Below are positions 22,562 to 36,800 of a stretch of 64,000 nucleotides of DNA, in pieces. How positions within the stretch are numbered: position 1 is the first letter of the stretch; every line of letters begins with the position of its first letter. The notes under the pieces are model-generated. The model was not told the origin of the DNA and did not search any database. It worked only from the letters and a program-made list of their open reading frames with translations. Location of the stretch: the NCBI GenBank assembly GCA_031763025.1, contig JASSKH010000037.1, positions 2,418,001 to 2,482,000 of the forward strand. Reading direction: 5' to 3'. The position numbers were made by a program, and so were the translations under genes. Source of the DNA: Macrocystis pyrifera (Eukaryota; Sar; Phaeophyceae; Laminariales; Laminariaceae).

Positions 22562-23699
22562 CTGGCGTCGGAGGAACGGGCAAGAGAAGGATAGCAATGT
22601 ACCGCCCTTAAGGCTTCTCGTGTCAAGCAGTCAATAGGTTAACGGCTCTGCTAGGTTGGCCTACGTTGACTAGTTCAGGCCTGGTGACGTTTCGAAAGCA
22701 CAAGAAGCTGAGACTCTTGTATGATCTCGTTGGTTTTTCAATCTTTATATTGCAGTGTGGTGTGTATCGTGTGCTGTGTTGTTTCGTCGAGTGTAGTGCG
22801 TGTGCGAGCCGTGTGGATGACGTGAGGGGTTGGTTGGTAGCCTAATGCAGTTACGTACGAGCAGATGTTTCCACGGTGCACATGAACGACAAAATCCTCA
22901 ATGCTTGCGCTCTTTTCGTGAGCAATTTATATGCTGTAACCTACTAACCGACACCTAATAATATTATTAGCGACTGCTAGTAGTAGAGTACGATAATAAT
23001 TTCTAGTTTGAAAGGCGTAAAAAAAAGGGATCCTCTTCCGATTCACCTGAAGCGTCCGCCGAGCGCGAAATGCCGCATCGTTCGTCCAAAAAAGAGAGGA
23101 GGACCGGCGTTAGTAGGGCTAATGAACGGGTCAGAAGAACACATTTTGTGAAACAAACCGGTGATACGTTAGGTGGGTCTCTTTTGAGTCCTTCATATTC
23201 AGCCGGCGAGAGCCACTCGGCGGAGTGACCACCTTAGGAGTATTGCTGGGCAGCCATAAGTCTTCAACCTTTTTTTGCACCGCGATGTGCGCCGTCATGG
23301 GGATTGTTCGCTACTCTGCAACAACGAAATATGTTTGCGTTGAATTTGGAGAGGGGTACAGAGCCACTCGCCCGAGTGGCGTAAACGCGGTAGTGAACGT
23401 GGGGGTAACCCCAGTACCGTAGCACCAGTCAACTTGTTGAGCTTGCAACCCGCAAAGCACTCCCATCGGCGATCGAGAGATCCCTAAGAACTGTCTCAAA
23501 ATCCTTTTTCGATCTGCTTGCCACAATGCTCTGTATGGCGAGCGATGCTTGGGAGGAGCGATCGAAACCTATTTTGTAGACGAAAGACGCCCAGAGACAA
23601 GGCACTCGATCGAAAGCCGACAACTCGAATATATTTTCAAACACACACTCCATCAGGACCACCCCGGCCATTTCATGACAGCTTGCAACGAAACCATTG

Positions 23700-24928
23700 C
23701 AGCGGGCGTTACTCATTCATGGTTTTCGGAGAGGTGTGATGTTGTTGTATCATTGGAAAAACAACAAGTCAACCCGGGGTACACAACATGATGACTTGAA
23801 ATTCGATGTATTGGTAAGACATCCAGTGTTTTGGTGTGCACCAGGAGCAGGTCATGCTCAGGGCACCCGAGAAAAAGCAGGCGTGAGCGGTTTAATTGCG
23901 TTTGAGAAACGATAAAAAACACTGCAGAGCCAGTGAGTGCGAGACGTGGCGTTATCCCTCCGATCGATCGCGCCGTCGTGCAGTCGATATATATCGATAC
24001 TTCGAGAAACAAAAAGCCAGAGTCAAGCCTGGCATGATATTGAGGGAGGGGAGACACAAAACAAGCATAAATAAATACATCTTCCGTTTCAGATACCCCC
24101 TTGGACACACTGGAGATTGTTTTTACGTCCTTTAAGGATTTTTGAACCCTGTTTTGGTGTGAACGCACGTCTTCAGAATCCGTTTGACGATCATCGAACC
24201 GTGCTTCGACACAGTGCTTTCTATTGGGACATTGCCACCTATCATTGAGGAAAAAAAACTGGACAACAACAAGCCGCACTCAACGTACCGCATGTCTCCA
24301 ACCCGTCCTCGGCATCGTGGCATATATTACGTTGGGAATATGGCTAACCTCTAGGTATTAGTGTGAATCGTTGGCCTCATTCCGCCAAGTTCGTCGGCGC
24401 TGCTCCTAACCGCCCTAGACAACCCCCCCCCCCCCCCCTCTTCAGTCTGGCCGGGAACGCACCCAACGTCCACGTTTGGATGCAGCTTGTTAACTCAGTG
24501 AATTGATAAAGGTTAATATCGAATCTGCTCCCGGTTTTGTACGACGCCGCTCGCCTTCGTGACGTTGTGCGCCCGCACATATTATACCGGTTACCAACCT
24601 TGGCATGTCGTGGTTTGACCGTGTCAGGTCTTACGCAAGGAGATAATGTATGCGTTCTCCCCACCGTGGACCTGAGTAACTTACTAAAACTATCATCAGG
24701 TGTTGGTGTAACCTCGTATTTCTGAGCTAGTAGGCGGTGTCACGGGAATTGTGCGCATATGGTACGAGCTTCGTCGCACTCTCATAGCCGATCCGGGCGG
24801 CCGATTACGGGGTTAGCGGTTAATCAAAACTGTTTCTAACGCAAACCAGGTATGAAGCCCTCATGAATGACAAGGAAAGGCCACGCCAAGTGACGTGATA
24901 GGTACAAAACAGAGCAGGCGAGTGGTAT
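23700..24928 (-). repeat. Downstream flank of copy A, paralogous to the downstream flank of copy B
   Basis: Several blocks match 47830-49510 in the same order: TTTTGGTGTGCA(C/T)CA, CAGATACC, CCCTGTTTTGGTGT and a poly-C run followed by CTGG(C/G). This is 3' sequence of the duplicated unit. A 188-codon minus frame at 23713-24279 is present, but its counterpart in copy B is not collinear in frame, so it is not called a gene. Confidence 0.5.
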
Positions 24929-27900
24929 TCAATCCAGTGCAAGGCTACGCCCCCTGCTGGGGTTCCATTTCTCGTCCAGGCTGATGCCCGAGTTTGTTTC
25001 TTTGCCAATACCATCTCTGAGTAGCATCACGAGCCTTCCGACGTTAGAGGAGCAAGTACCCACGAACACGTCAGCCGCGGCCAGCTGCTCGAGGTCCGCC
25101 AGCAGGTAAACGAACGACGCGTACTCCTTGCGAATGACGCACATGAACATCGAGCACCAGAGAGGGAAGAGATTGACGGACTAACGCTTTTCAAGACTTG
25201 CACAGGGAAATCATAGGCGTGGGTGTGTTTGTGGGTTCCATCTTTGCCTTCTTCATCGGATATGAGTGTTCTGTGGTCGAGAAAATTTGGTTGGTCGGTT
25301 GTATTTTCCGACGACACGAGGGAGTGTTGAAGGCTACAATGATAGCCGTAGCCACACGATCTCGTAGAGTCTCCTTCTTGCGCAGAAGGCACACCGAGGC
25401 TTAGGATAGGTGTGTTCGCGGGTTCGAGGCTTCACGACTCTAGAAAAAATAGGTGCCCGCTCGGCTTGAGTTGTTTTGGATGGTCAACCTGAATGTTCGG
25501 ACAAAGCAAGGGAGCTAGTTGAGCCTCCGTTCCTGTTCAAAACCATACAGCGTAACGATGTGACGAAACCAATGTCTAACACTGACGTGTATCGAGTATC
25601 GGAGTAGAACAACTGGGACGTAACAGTAGGCGGGCGAACGTCGATGGAATCGTATCACTACTGCAGTACTTTAGCAACCGACGATCTTAAAAAGCGCCGT
25701 GAATCAGTACCTGCTTGTTTGAGGCCGTAGCCACATTCGAAACTTGGGCGGCACCGGGCACTCCACCGGCGACGTACACAATGTCCTCGCGGAGTACGCT
25801 TGGAAAATGTAAATGGACTTGGGTGCGAACCTCGTCCACCACGGTGGCGTCATCCGACGCCACCCATATGCCTTTGATAGCATCCACTGAAATTCCGTTA
25901 GGCGCTTGATCGAGGTAACGCACGGCTGCCGCCAAGTATGCCTGAGGAAAGGTATTGCAGGCGGTCGGAAAGGGAACACTGACGGTTGATATTGTTGTTC
26001 GACTTCCGCTTATTATTAGCCCCGTGTGATTGTTCTTCGATAGTCGCGTTTTCGTGCAAGTGTTTTTCAACGATGTTTGTTTGGGTGAGCTATTCTCGTA
26101 GAGCTCCTCAAATGAGGGGCCTGCATATAACAAGCACGTGCACCCCCACCGTAGCAAACAAAATAATGATCTTTTCCACAACTAGCTACCGTCGTAATTA
26201 CCTCTGCGCTCTTCTTTAAACCCATATGGCCTTCTCCGCTGATTTTGTCCCCGCGGCGGATGTGTACCCCTATAAAGGGTGACCTTCTGAAGGTCTCCCT
26301 AACTTGGGTCACAACGTGCACGTCCTTTCGAAGCCAGGGGGTAATAAAACTCCACAGGAACTTCGCCATCACCTGCATCGTGACGGGAGGCAGTACATGC
26401 AAAGCCGTGGCGCTTGTTGGCGACAGACCAGAGCAGTCAGCGGAAAACTCATCCGGTTTTAAGTTATTGTAAGGAGGCGGACGGCATACTCCGCCACAGG
26501 GGCCTAGTGACCGCACATCAAGTACATGCGGACTTTAGACCCTACGTTCCAACACAGTCGCGAGTACTCAACCACTAGTTGACCAGCCCACGAAAAAATC
26601 CGGGACACTGACGGAGTGCGAACTAGAGTCCAATATTGATTTGGAAGACAGGCTTTCAGATTTGTCAATGGAGTCGACCAAGCACCTCCAGGTCGTAGTT
26701 TTAGTTAACTCGGCCACATGGGCGTGCACAGTAACGAAACGTCTAGTCACCGGTTCGAAGCATCTCCCCAGTGTCAACTGGAATCTCTAATTTGGAACTT
26801 GATTCTGTCTTAGTCCATCCATCCGTCTGTTCGATGACTTATATGTTTTACATCAGGTATATAATCCTACCCCTGCTCCCCGCTCAAAAAATCCCTGTTT
26901 ATGGCGCGATGGACATCGATAGCTGACACACCCCTCAGCGGCCTGCACAACCCACCCAACACCCTGATTAGTGTGAACGACCTAATTATTTCCTGTTCCA
27001 TGTTACCGATACATCACTGAGACCGTTGACCGTCTCGTTTCTTAATCGAGTTGCTACGGCTTACGCCGGTGTCTCAAATTCAATCTGGAGTCAACTCACA
27101 TAAAATTTTACGGGAGTATGTCTGATGTGTTTGGTTCACGGTAACGACCACCGCCAAGTCTCAGTTTCTCGGGAGCCCGTTTTCAACTACCCTCTAATAT
27201 ACTTTATATATATATAGAGGGCTATCGTTTTCCTTTGAATCTAAGCGCAAGCAACAACTGGTCTGACCACCTGGACCAACTATGTCTTCACAGCATTACA
27301 ACACACAGACGACCCTCGCCCGCATTGCTGTGGGGCGACAAGACTCTTCAGCTTAAAACGTACACATTCTAGCAGCCGGCGCCCTCAATTTGAACGTCTC
27401 GGGCTTCAGGTGTGTACTACAATGGATTATCGGGCGCCTTTTGCGTTGAATGTACTAAACGTGACATAGTGTGAATACCAGGTACACTGTAGTAATATCG
27501 TTTCGCCTATTTCAATAAAACTAAAGGCTACACATTGGAGAACAGGACACGAATGCGTTGCATTCCGAGGCATTTCACACTTCGATGCAGCCCGCCACAG
27601 GCATAGGGCACACCACACGGTCAGCATCCCTTTTCACCAACCGGCGGGAAGCGATGCCAATGCGCGCGGTCTCAGAACGACAAACTTAAGAAAGCTTGGC
27701 ACTCACCGCTTTTGCTACTCGTTGCTTGATGTATAACCCCTGGAACGTTTCGGAAAGGTCGGCTTTCCGAATCACGTCCAGTGATTGCGAGATCCTGTCC
27801 GCCTCTTGCTGATCCTCGCCTGAACCCCCTGCCGAAATCAGGTGCCGCTTCCACATCTGCGTGAAAACAATACGTTGTTTTGACGATACGAGGAAGGATC

Positions 27901-30900
27901 AAACTTCCTTGGGGTCGACCTAACTGGTCTTGCAATAGTTGAATCCACAACACACAGCGCCCCCCGGCCAGATTATCACCGTGTCTGAGTGAAAATACTA
28001 GTAACGGGCAATAACGTTCAAGGCTGACCTCGGTTGAGTTGAAAGTGCACACGTGCGGCATGCTGCTGAACAGGCAGCTCCATCCATGTGACGCCAGACC
28101 CCCACTCTCCTGGGAGCATTCCAGCGCTGGTAGCTGGGTGCTGTCCACCTTCACGGCGAGGTCGCTCCACCCTTCCACTACGAGGCCGTACACCCAGGAA
28201 TTTAGCAGGTCTGGTTTCAACGGAAACGTCGGCAGCAAGTGGCATGGTTACATTGAATCCTCAGGGAAGGAACGACAACAACATACTTGGTACAGTACCA
28301 GGTATTTCATACGAGTACGCACTCGATCATCTTCGACCGACGTTTCGTGCTCTGCCCAGGGTGTCTGCCCACCCGTGCAGCATCTGACCTCGAACTCAGC
28401 AAGCTCTAACAAATAATCGTAAGGTACGTAGGGTGTTGGGGGTGTCAATTCCGGTGCGAAATACTCGGATTCAGACGGAACGTATCGAGGTGGTGGCATT
28501 CTGATGTAGGGATACGGATTCTAGTGGTCAATGCTTGTATATTGTGGAGTTCCAATGGCCATGGGATGTTCAGTTTCGGGATGTTGGAATGCCGATATTT
28601 CAACGGAGTTTAGGCTTCGCCCCGATGCTTACTGTATGGACCTTCTTGGGACTAGATGTCTTCGGTGTGGTTTATCTGAGTTTTCTGCCCATCTGCTTGT
28701 CTTGGACCTTTTCGGGACTGGATTCCTCGGTGTAGTTTATGTGAATTTCTCTCCATCTGCTGGTGTTGGCACGGGGTCGTACGTTAAGATATGTATTACC
28801 AGGGTTATGATTGGTTTATATCGGTCTTGCAAGCGTCTGCACCTCTCCTCCGCTCGCACCAATAAAATATAAATAATATAATTTTCTTTGACTTGTCCAC
28901 GCGTTAGGGTGGGAGCGACAGGTATGTATCAGGTCAAGTTGACCCGTGCAAAAAAGACAATAAGAAAACCGCTCTTAACCGTAAAATTCGACCAAAATAT
29001 ACACGGCCTTCTATTGCCCAGGCCCGGTCGTTTCCGTACCTAACCTTTGTGAGTATATTTTTTCGTATCATTCATTATGTAAAGTATAGTATATAGGACT
29101 TGACTCGACGTCCATTTCGCGCGTCTGCTACTTACCAATACGCGTGAGCGCGCATTCTGGCGATAACGTGAGGGGGAGCGATTCAAAGTCTCTGGCGTGC
29201 TGGACTTGCGCCAGAAATGATAGAAGTACAACAATAAACATAGTATAGACAACTCGGGGTGATGTGCTGAAAACCAGACGTACTCGTGTAAAACGTTTGT
29301 ACTTTTATAGCTTCCCTCCACTGCTCCCCGGCCGGGCTGGCATTTGGGCCTGCGGTTTCCCCCACACGTGCCAGCGCTCCAGAGAGGTGTTCTACGATAG
29401 AGCTTCACCCTAAATGTTCTGAGGCTCCTCGCTTGAGGAGCTCCACACCTCACCCGAAAACTGATTTCAGCAAAAATAAAATAGCATCCCGATGAATAAT
29501 CCCATGGCCAAAGTATATCAACTACGTCATTTTTCGAAACAAGATTGGCATTCCGACGATTTTAGGTTAAGGAGCCCCGTCATTCAGAAAATGTTTCAGC
29601 GGAAATGTGCTACCTCTATCATCGTAGAATGCGTCCGGAGGAGTGTGGCGCCGACCTTTTTCGCGAGCTGAATTGGCACGCGGGCGTGGCCGAGCCAATC
29701 GATGGTGACGACCAACAATACAGCGGACGTTTTCCTCGCGGAATTTTCTCCGCGACAGTATTACTTGTGTAGTTGGCCGGAACCCCCTACCTGCACAAGG
29801 TGGGCGTAAAATAAACATTGGACCATGTAGCACGCCAAAAGGTGTATCGGATTGTGGGGTTGTCGACATCTTGTGGGGTTGCTACAATGTTCAACGTCTT
29901 CACAAGGGTTTTACGCCCATATGGTGGAAAGGGGGGGTCCCGGCTCGCTGTGTGCGCGGCAGCAGTGTCGTGTGACCGTCGCGGAAAGCATGGAGCTGGT
30001 GGTGGGAGGAGAAGAGAGACTGGGCTCACGCTAGTAAACATCGACGTTCACAAGGAGATGAGCGTCGGAGCGCGTTAGGACTTCTAACCCCAACGGATTA
30101 AACTGTTTGACATGAACGGGGCTGGGCGACGGAAGATGGAGCGGAGGAAACAATAAGTTAGGAGAAAGGGGAAGTTGTGTCGGAGGACACGGAGGGCAGC
30201 ACGCGAGGTGCGCGCAGGTACGAAGGCGAGGATCAGAGCTAAGGGATTCATCGTGGGTACGGATAGCATCCGCACATTAAACTTCATGTTTAGAGCTGCA
30301 TAGATCACTGTCAGGTTGCCCTCAAGGTATGCCAGGTGTTAAACTTTGGCGTTCATAGGGCTCTACGAGGCTAGGCATTATTTTCACGTCTGCCGGGTAT
30401 ACTGTATTGTGCTCTGAGATGGAATATGGCAAGCATGATTTGAACGATACCCAGACCCATGGAATACGACCCGATGTTAGAGAGTCCATCGTGGGAGGGG
30501 TGGAGAAAGGTGACCTTTTGTTGGAGTGCATCAGCGTCAGGCTGGTTAACCATCGCGTTAGCTTCATGGCAGATTGAGTGGTGTTTCATTTGTCGTGACC
30601 TATCGCCGAGCTCACGCCCCCTACCCCCATTGCTACCGTCGATGGCATGGCCGCGACACTGGGTTAGACTTACTGTCTTTGGTGTTAGCGAGGAACGTAA
30701 CGCTGCATAGAAAGCGCAAGACAGGGCCGAGGGGTGGGTTTGTGACTCGAGAGGTAAACATGGAGATTGATGAAAAATGGCAGGGGGAGGGCGACGTGAT
30801 GAAACGGTTTAATGCCGTCCCGAACGATCGTTGTGCGCAAAACCTTTTGGAGGCCCCCACCAAGAAGGTCACATCAGCTGTGCAGATATTCGGGGAGTTG

Positions 30901-31346
30901 GTCGGGGGTAGAGGCGAGATTCGGTCACAGGAGAAGGAGTGGGTGAGGTGCCTACAGAGCGACCTGCAGGAGTCGCCTAAAGGGAAGGCCGTCATGGGGT
31001 AAGTCAATTGTTTCAGCTTGCTACATAGCGAATATTACCGAATGCTATGAAACTCGAGGTATTGAGAGTATCAGCCAGCGACTCCCACAACTACAGTATA
31101 CTCACTGTTTATGTTGCTGCCGAAGCCGGCCGGTCTCCACGTGTAAAGCCCCCTCCCGAGTTCACATCCCAGCTTGTCTGCAGAGTACTCCTCCACCCAC
31201 TGCGGGGAGAACACCTCAGCTTCAACCTTCAAGTCTACCGTCGGCTGCGCCTCTCCAACGCTGTTCTTACCTCTTCCCCCTAACATACCGAACACCTGAA
31301 GAACAGTGAGTGCCCCCACTAGGCCCTGCCGTGGCTGACTAAACAT
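24929..31346 (-). CDS. GT23 (FUT8-like) alpha-fucosyltransferase, copy A, six exons
   Basis: Predicted exons: 31346-31106, 28210-28029, 27856-27707, 26447-26202, 25941-25711 and 25180-24929. Lengths 241, 182, 150, 246, 231 and 252 join in phase to 433 codons plus stop. Exon 1 gives a short N-terminus with a hydrophobic stretch (about residues 7-25, signal anchor or signal peptide) and ends in GFGSNIN, matching the glycine-rich start of the FUT8 catalytic domain. Exon 2 has VEGWSDLAV and HGWSCLFSSMPHVCTF. Exon 4 has the GDP-fucose motif GVHIRRGDK followed by Glu. Exon 5 has WVASDD, the counterpart of the FUT8 TDD. Exon 6 has ADVFVGTCSSNVGRL, the counterpart of CTFSSQ. The FUT8 residues known to contact GDP-fucose appear conserved. 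The protein stops about 35 residues after SSN, so the animal SH3 domain is absent. It is probably Golgi-located and adds fucose to glycans; the acceptor is unknown. The acceptor of exon 4 is the least certain junction. Confidence 0.8.
30574..31002 (+). CDS. Hypothetical frame inside intron 1 of fucosyltransferase copy A
   Basis: A 142-codon plus-strand frame in the 2.9-kb first intron, antisense to the host gene. The central part (VTREVNMEIDEKWQGEGDV, then CAQNLLEAPTKKV) has a helical, charged composition more coding-like than the opposite strand. Copy B has no counterpart in its intron 1, so it may be a fragment of a mobile element inserted after the duplication. Function unknown. Confidence 0.25.
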   Translation: MSGVSFVVTYRRAHAPYPHCYRRWHGRDTGLDLLSLVLARNVTLHRKRKTGPRGGFVTREVNMEIDEKWQGEGDVMKRFNAVPNDRCAQNLLEAPTKKVTSAVQIFGELVGGRGEIRSQEKEWVRCLQSDLQESPKGKAVMG

Positions 31347-32637
31347 GCTCGCAACGTTGTAGCTCCCGAGTTTGTCAGTGTCGGCCAACGTGTGTCCGTA
31401 TCGTCTGCGCTTTCACACGAACAAAAACATCCAGGTATATCGGAAAGGGGAGCATTGCTTGGGTCGATTTGCGCAACAAACTACGGGACACCAGTGTGAG
31501 GACGAGGAACAGCAAGAGTAAGGAGCTAACTGAACGACGTATGATAAACAAAAAAACATGCCCAAATACGTCCTGAAAACGTTACAACACAAGTGAAGTT
31601 GGACACTAATTGCTTGTTGGAAGCCCTGAAGGAAGATATTACGTTTTGGTGGCGGCCTAACTCCTGGGGTTTGAGAGTGTTTGAAGCTGACGAGCGATTG
31701 CTTCGACCTCACGTTCAAGTGCAGTCCGATTGATGTCCCATAACTACTCTGTTCGAAATATTGACCGATCTCCAGTACGTGCGTAATGTGCGTAGGACAA
31801 GCGGGCTGGAGAGAGATCAACTATACACGGTGTACGACAACGAGGAACCTGCCGTCGGGAAAGAGTGGCCTGAAAAAGCCGCGCCTTCAAGTCCCTTTGT
31901 CCGAACCCTACTGGGGGTACTGAAGGGGCGAGTTGTGTGTAGCGATCCCACAATGCTGTCTTGATGGGCGTTTGTTTATTTTGATGGCCCTTCTTCTTGC
32001 CCGGTACATCTGGCTCTACTTCTTTCTATTGCTCGTTGGCGACGTCTGGTCGTAATCGAGCACGGAGGTGCCGTCGTAGCCACCCCAGGTTTGTCTCCGC
32101 AGGACGTGTGGAAAGCAGGATAGCGGGAGAATCTACTGTAACAGGTGGTTCAATGGTCAAGAGCGTCGTTGACCGTATCCCACACGAATTTGCACCGCGT
32201 GAACGCGCTCTTCGTAGAACAACACACTGTTTCTGGGCGTTGATAAGTCAGAGAACATCGCACGCGTCGGAGTACCGGAAGATCTACGGCAAGGGGGGGA
32301 ATTTGACGAAGGGGCTTGTTTACGGGGGGCAGAGCGGTAGGAGATTTGAGCATGGCACCGAGGACAGGGTGACCGGTAGTTCGCTGGCTGGGGTATAATA
32401 TGTGTCGGGCGGCCAGCGAAGAGGGCGAGCGATCCAGTATTCGTTACTCTTGATGGATGACATCATTTCGGTAGAGATACAGCGGGGAGAGGAACGGATG
32501 CGGTGGTTGGGATGTGTTTTGATCGTTGTCGTCAATCCGGTTTCAGTCTGTGAATGGCGGCAGGAAGGGCCAATGATATCGGATATCAATAAGGTAATGG
32601 GGTGGGCACCGCAGCTGGATATGTAGGGGCACGACAC

Positions 32638-32757
32638 TACCATCAATACCATCAGTACTATTAATACTATTAATACTATTAGTACTATTAGTACTATTAA
32701 CACTATCATGACTATTAATAATATTAATACTGTTATTAATAGTATTTATTACGGATT
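32638..32757 (+). repeat. ACTATTAAT-type microsatellite
   Basis: Irregular repeats of (A/T)CTATTA(A/G)TA over about 120 bp, ending AATAGTATTTATTA. The repetitive Ile/Val-rich minus-strand frame is a shadow. Confidence 0.85.
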
Positions 32758-33720
32758 GCACCCAAATACAGCAGTCGTTAGATACTCTAGTCGCTGCTGC
32801 ATAAGAGTATAGTGATCTGTTCCGTAGGACAGTTTTCGTGTGATACAATACCGGCAGGCGACAGCAGGTATCGAACTCTTTTATGTACTTGGACACACCG
32901 TACAACATAGCAAAAATAAGTTTCAACAGCAGTAGCATCGTGGATCTACAGAACAGCAGTACATGTAGTGCGTACGAGGGTACTCGTAGGCATGGAGAAG
33001 ATATCTTTGGCATCTACAGGAGCTACAGCAGCCCATGTAGCACGTGCGCACTGGTAAATAATGGGTTATATATCTTCAGTATCCGGGACCAGTAGGATGG
33101 TAATAGTAATGGATGAAGCAACAACAGCGTAGGCTACACGGGGTCATGAGTACGTACCCTAGGAAATATTGGTCGTTGCAGTTAAAACTAGGGGTCTCTC
33201 CTTTTGTTTTTTAGCTTTGAACAAATTATAAGGATCGTCCTTTGTTTCGAGCTCCGCGCACCGCTCCCGTTAGAGCTCACTCTATTTTAGCTCACGATAT
33301 TGAGCAAACCAATCAATATTGTGTGTCTTGGGGTCACTACACCATCTCGTCATTCTTCTCGTCTACTGAAGCTTCTCGTACAAGTTCACCTAGTCGTTAA
33401 TGCGGTTACCTCAAATATCGACGGCGCATTGACCGGCCATCGGCAACCGAGTCTAGGCGTACACATCAGCTACGAGCTGGTACATACGTCAATCGTCATA
33501 ACCTGTAGTTTAATTATTTATATTAGTCGTACTATTTTTTTTTGACGGACACTTGCTACTATACGGGCAGGACATTATGGGCGTTTTTTTTCTGGCTCAA
33601 GTGGCGGAGCTACTCAACCGAGGAACTATACCGGGCATTATAGGCATCATAGGCATTATTGACATTGTAGGTACTGTAGCTATCCCATTTGTGTTGCAAA
33701 ATAGTTTTCGTTTGCACCTA

Positions 33721-33815
33721 TTACGGAGGGTCGAAAATAGGACCTACGGTACACAAAAAACTATATATTTACGTATTTTTACTAACAATATTTGGGCCTG
33801 TTTACTACTCCGTAA
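33721..33815 (-). mobile_element. TA-type MITE, copy 4
   Basis: A 95-bp copy flanked by TA at 33719-33720 and 33816-33817, with TTACGGAGG and CTCCGTAA ends and the interior TTTTTACTAACAATATTTGG. The right arm has lost about ten bases relative to copy 3. Confidence 0.8.
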
Positions 33816-36800
33816 TAGGCCATGGGAATGTTCATCGGGTTTTGTTAGCCTACGTACATATTGATCAATAGTCTAGGTGCCTATTTACTATAGAAAAGTC
33901 GCTTTTGGGGGCACTCTTATTTTATACCGTAACACGCTTCTACAGTAGTACCGTAATAGGGTACTTAAGTACTACGGTACTGCAACTTAACATACCACCG
34001 TACACTCGTAGAGTATACCGTTTGTGTATCGCGAGGTTAGCGATGGCAAGCCGGACTACTGTGGTACCCATCGCGGCAACAGAGGCAATATCGACCATAG
34101 CGGAACTAGCGACTGTAGGGAGCGCCCAGGTGGGTTTGGTACCCTAACAGTGTCCACGTTATCGTGAGTGGTAGCCCGCTGTATTTATATGTCGTGGCAT
34201 TACCTCGGCTCGCAATCTTACCAGGTTCAGCAGAGAGGACATATTCTAGTTTGCTTCCGTATGCCGTGCAAGCCGCAACGTCAGGCCGAACTGTTGTACC
34301 CACCGCGGTAGTAGGCGCCGCAGACAACCCTGAGGCGGGTCTGACGAGCTCGAGCAGCACTGACGGTGATTTTTGACGATAAAAGGATCAAGCCGAACGG
34401 GCGCTCGTCGGGCCAGCAAAAGCCTCTCTATGGTATGATGAATTGCACAGAGTGTCGATGCTGGTGAGAGGAATAAATATGGGTGAACACTCTTTGTTCT
34501 GCTTCTCTCTCGCTGTTACGGTGAAATCTACCTCGTGCGGTAATGCATATATATCGTACGGTAACGAATATTCGTAGGCAAGTTACCTCAGTCACATGTA
34601 CGGTAACCTCCAATCGTACTCACGTTACTCTCGTCAACATATCACGTGGTGGAATGCCGTTCCGAAGGTATATCCTGTTTCACCCTACACTATAGGCCAG
34701 CCAATAAGAAAGTGCCCAATAAGAACGTAAGCTCACTTTTTGAAGAACGCAATGAAAAGTGGGTTAAAAACGGGTCAGTGGTGGACTCCGTACTAAATCC
34801 TGTATAATAGCCTATGCTCAAGGTTGCTTGAAGATGGCGCCCCAAATAATAATCTCAGGCTTGCCCAGATTAGGTGTTTCTTGTTGGCGGGCTCATACTT
34901 CTAGTAGCTTTTTACATCTATTATATGATCTCGTACGTACGATAACCTAGTCAGTAATATGCATACCCAACATCCACTGGGATCTTCTCAAGTACCACGG
35001 CGTAGTCTGCATACCTAACATTGAAATGTTCTAAAGTACCATATCGTATACGTAGTCAGAGTAATCGGCATCCACCGGTGAATAGTGGATCTCTCGAGGA
35101 TCCTACTCTTTAATATCCCGCGTTGTCACGGTTAATAACCCACTTCATATTGTTTGGTGGCGCATTTGCCACGGTAGCGCAGAAGTCTCACGTGCTACCC
35201 GTGGCAACTTAGTCGTCTCCCAATGCAAAACATGACTTCCAAGCTTCCAATATTATTTTCGATAGGTACCCGTCATTTTAGGGCGGCGCACTGGCACAGT
35301 AGTAACACACAGATTGACCCGGCCAGTATATTCACCAGTAGTTTAATCTAACTTACAGTAGTTCCTAATAACACGCCACATGATAGTACGGAAACCACCA
35401 ACTAAACGTGTCTCGAGAGGATTATAGATCGAAAGGCTCTTCGCTATCCCCCGGCTGTCGGGCTTTTCACGCGCTCTGCTCCTTCTTTCCGCTTTATTAG
35501 GGTTTGGTCTCTTTGTCTGCCTTGAGCACCTGGTACCTGATACCGGCTACGTTTTATCGTTCCCTTGATATATGTTTTCTGTTTTTATTTCGTATCCGTT
35601 TTTCTTTGTCTGTGCCTTCTTGTGTGTTGTTTGCTGGTGTGAGCCTATTACCCGGTGCCTCAAGGGTCTGGAGCGATGGAGAAATACTTACATGTTACAC
35701 ATGGATCAACGCGACGTATCCTGTACCTGCGAAAAAACCAACAGCATGACGACCGTCACATCATCGGCGCACGTTGCATGCATTTGTTTTTGAATTTTTT
35801 CTTGTTTGTTTCATCTGCGATGACCGCAACCGCCCGCAGTCAATGCAGGATAGCGCCCTACCTGTGGTGGGAAGTGAAACGAAAACGCGTATTATTGTTT
35901 TGGGCTCCGGCATCGCCTCCATCGGGCCCCTCACCAGCCGGAAGTGGCCAACTGGCCGAGCTACGCTCAACGTTGCTCGCTTGGCCCGGCCAGAATATAC
36001 TGCTGCAATCTAGTATACCAGGTACTGATTATTATAAATATTCCTACCATCAGACAATGTGTAGCATGAGCTTCAACATGGATCACTCAAAATCACCCCG
36101 AAAGAAGACAACCACTGAAACATTAAGAGCATTATGCCTAAATACCAACTCCCTTCTGTGCCAGCTTCCGACTTGAGCTCTATCTACCCCATTTGCTGTT
36201 CTTGCTCCTTCCTTCTCACTATAAACTCTTGTTTTATTTTCTAAATATTTTATCGTATCCAAGCTCCATCTCCACGCCAGTGTGGGTCTGTCATCGCCCC
36301 CCCCCTATGTTCCTTTTTCCTTCTTGCTTCCTGGGGGTTCCTAAGCTGGGGCTTGAAGCGCGACACCCTCCTCGAAATGGCGACCTGTCTGCGTAGTCAC
36401 CGGGATAATTTGCAGTAGGAGTACTTACACCATCCCCTTCCTTGCCATCGGTTCTCCCCCTCCACGACATTATTGTAGCTGGTGATTGATGAAGTTTCTG
36501 CCTTTTACCCCGAGGTGCCCAAAATATTTCCCGGTTAATTTTGACAACATTATCGCTACCGACGGAGCCATCCAGTGCCCACTCCTAATTTTTTTCTAGG
36601 CATCACTCCTGTGTGAAGATACAGGCAGAGTCCCAGGAAGATTTATAAAACGCCTGGGCGCCGAGTTACAACCCCGAATTTACATTGTCTAACAAACTCC
36701 ACGATCTCGTGTGTGGAAGCTAGATACCTTGGTTGCCACCAGAAAGCAAACTCACTGCTGCTGTGTTTGTATGATAGCAGTACTGTAGCAGTTCGGCGAA

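Noticed and set aside
23429-23791. Overlapping frames on both strands with protein-like stretches
   Set aside because: Neither strand clearly dominates, there are no usable splice sites, and no family is recognised.
28248-28499. A minus-strand frame in intron 1 of copy A with protein-like composition (PPPRYVPSESEYFAPEL)
   Set aside because: No counterpart in copy B. The exon 1 to exon 2 junction already joins in phase without it.
35655-36176. A 173-codon plus-strand frame, with an overlapping frame containing RIIVLGSGIAS that resembles a Rossmann start
   Set aside because: The glycine pattern is incomplete, the frame is short, and no splice partners or neighbouring domain segments were found.
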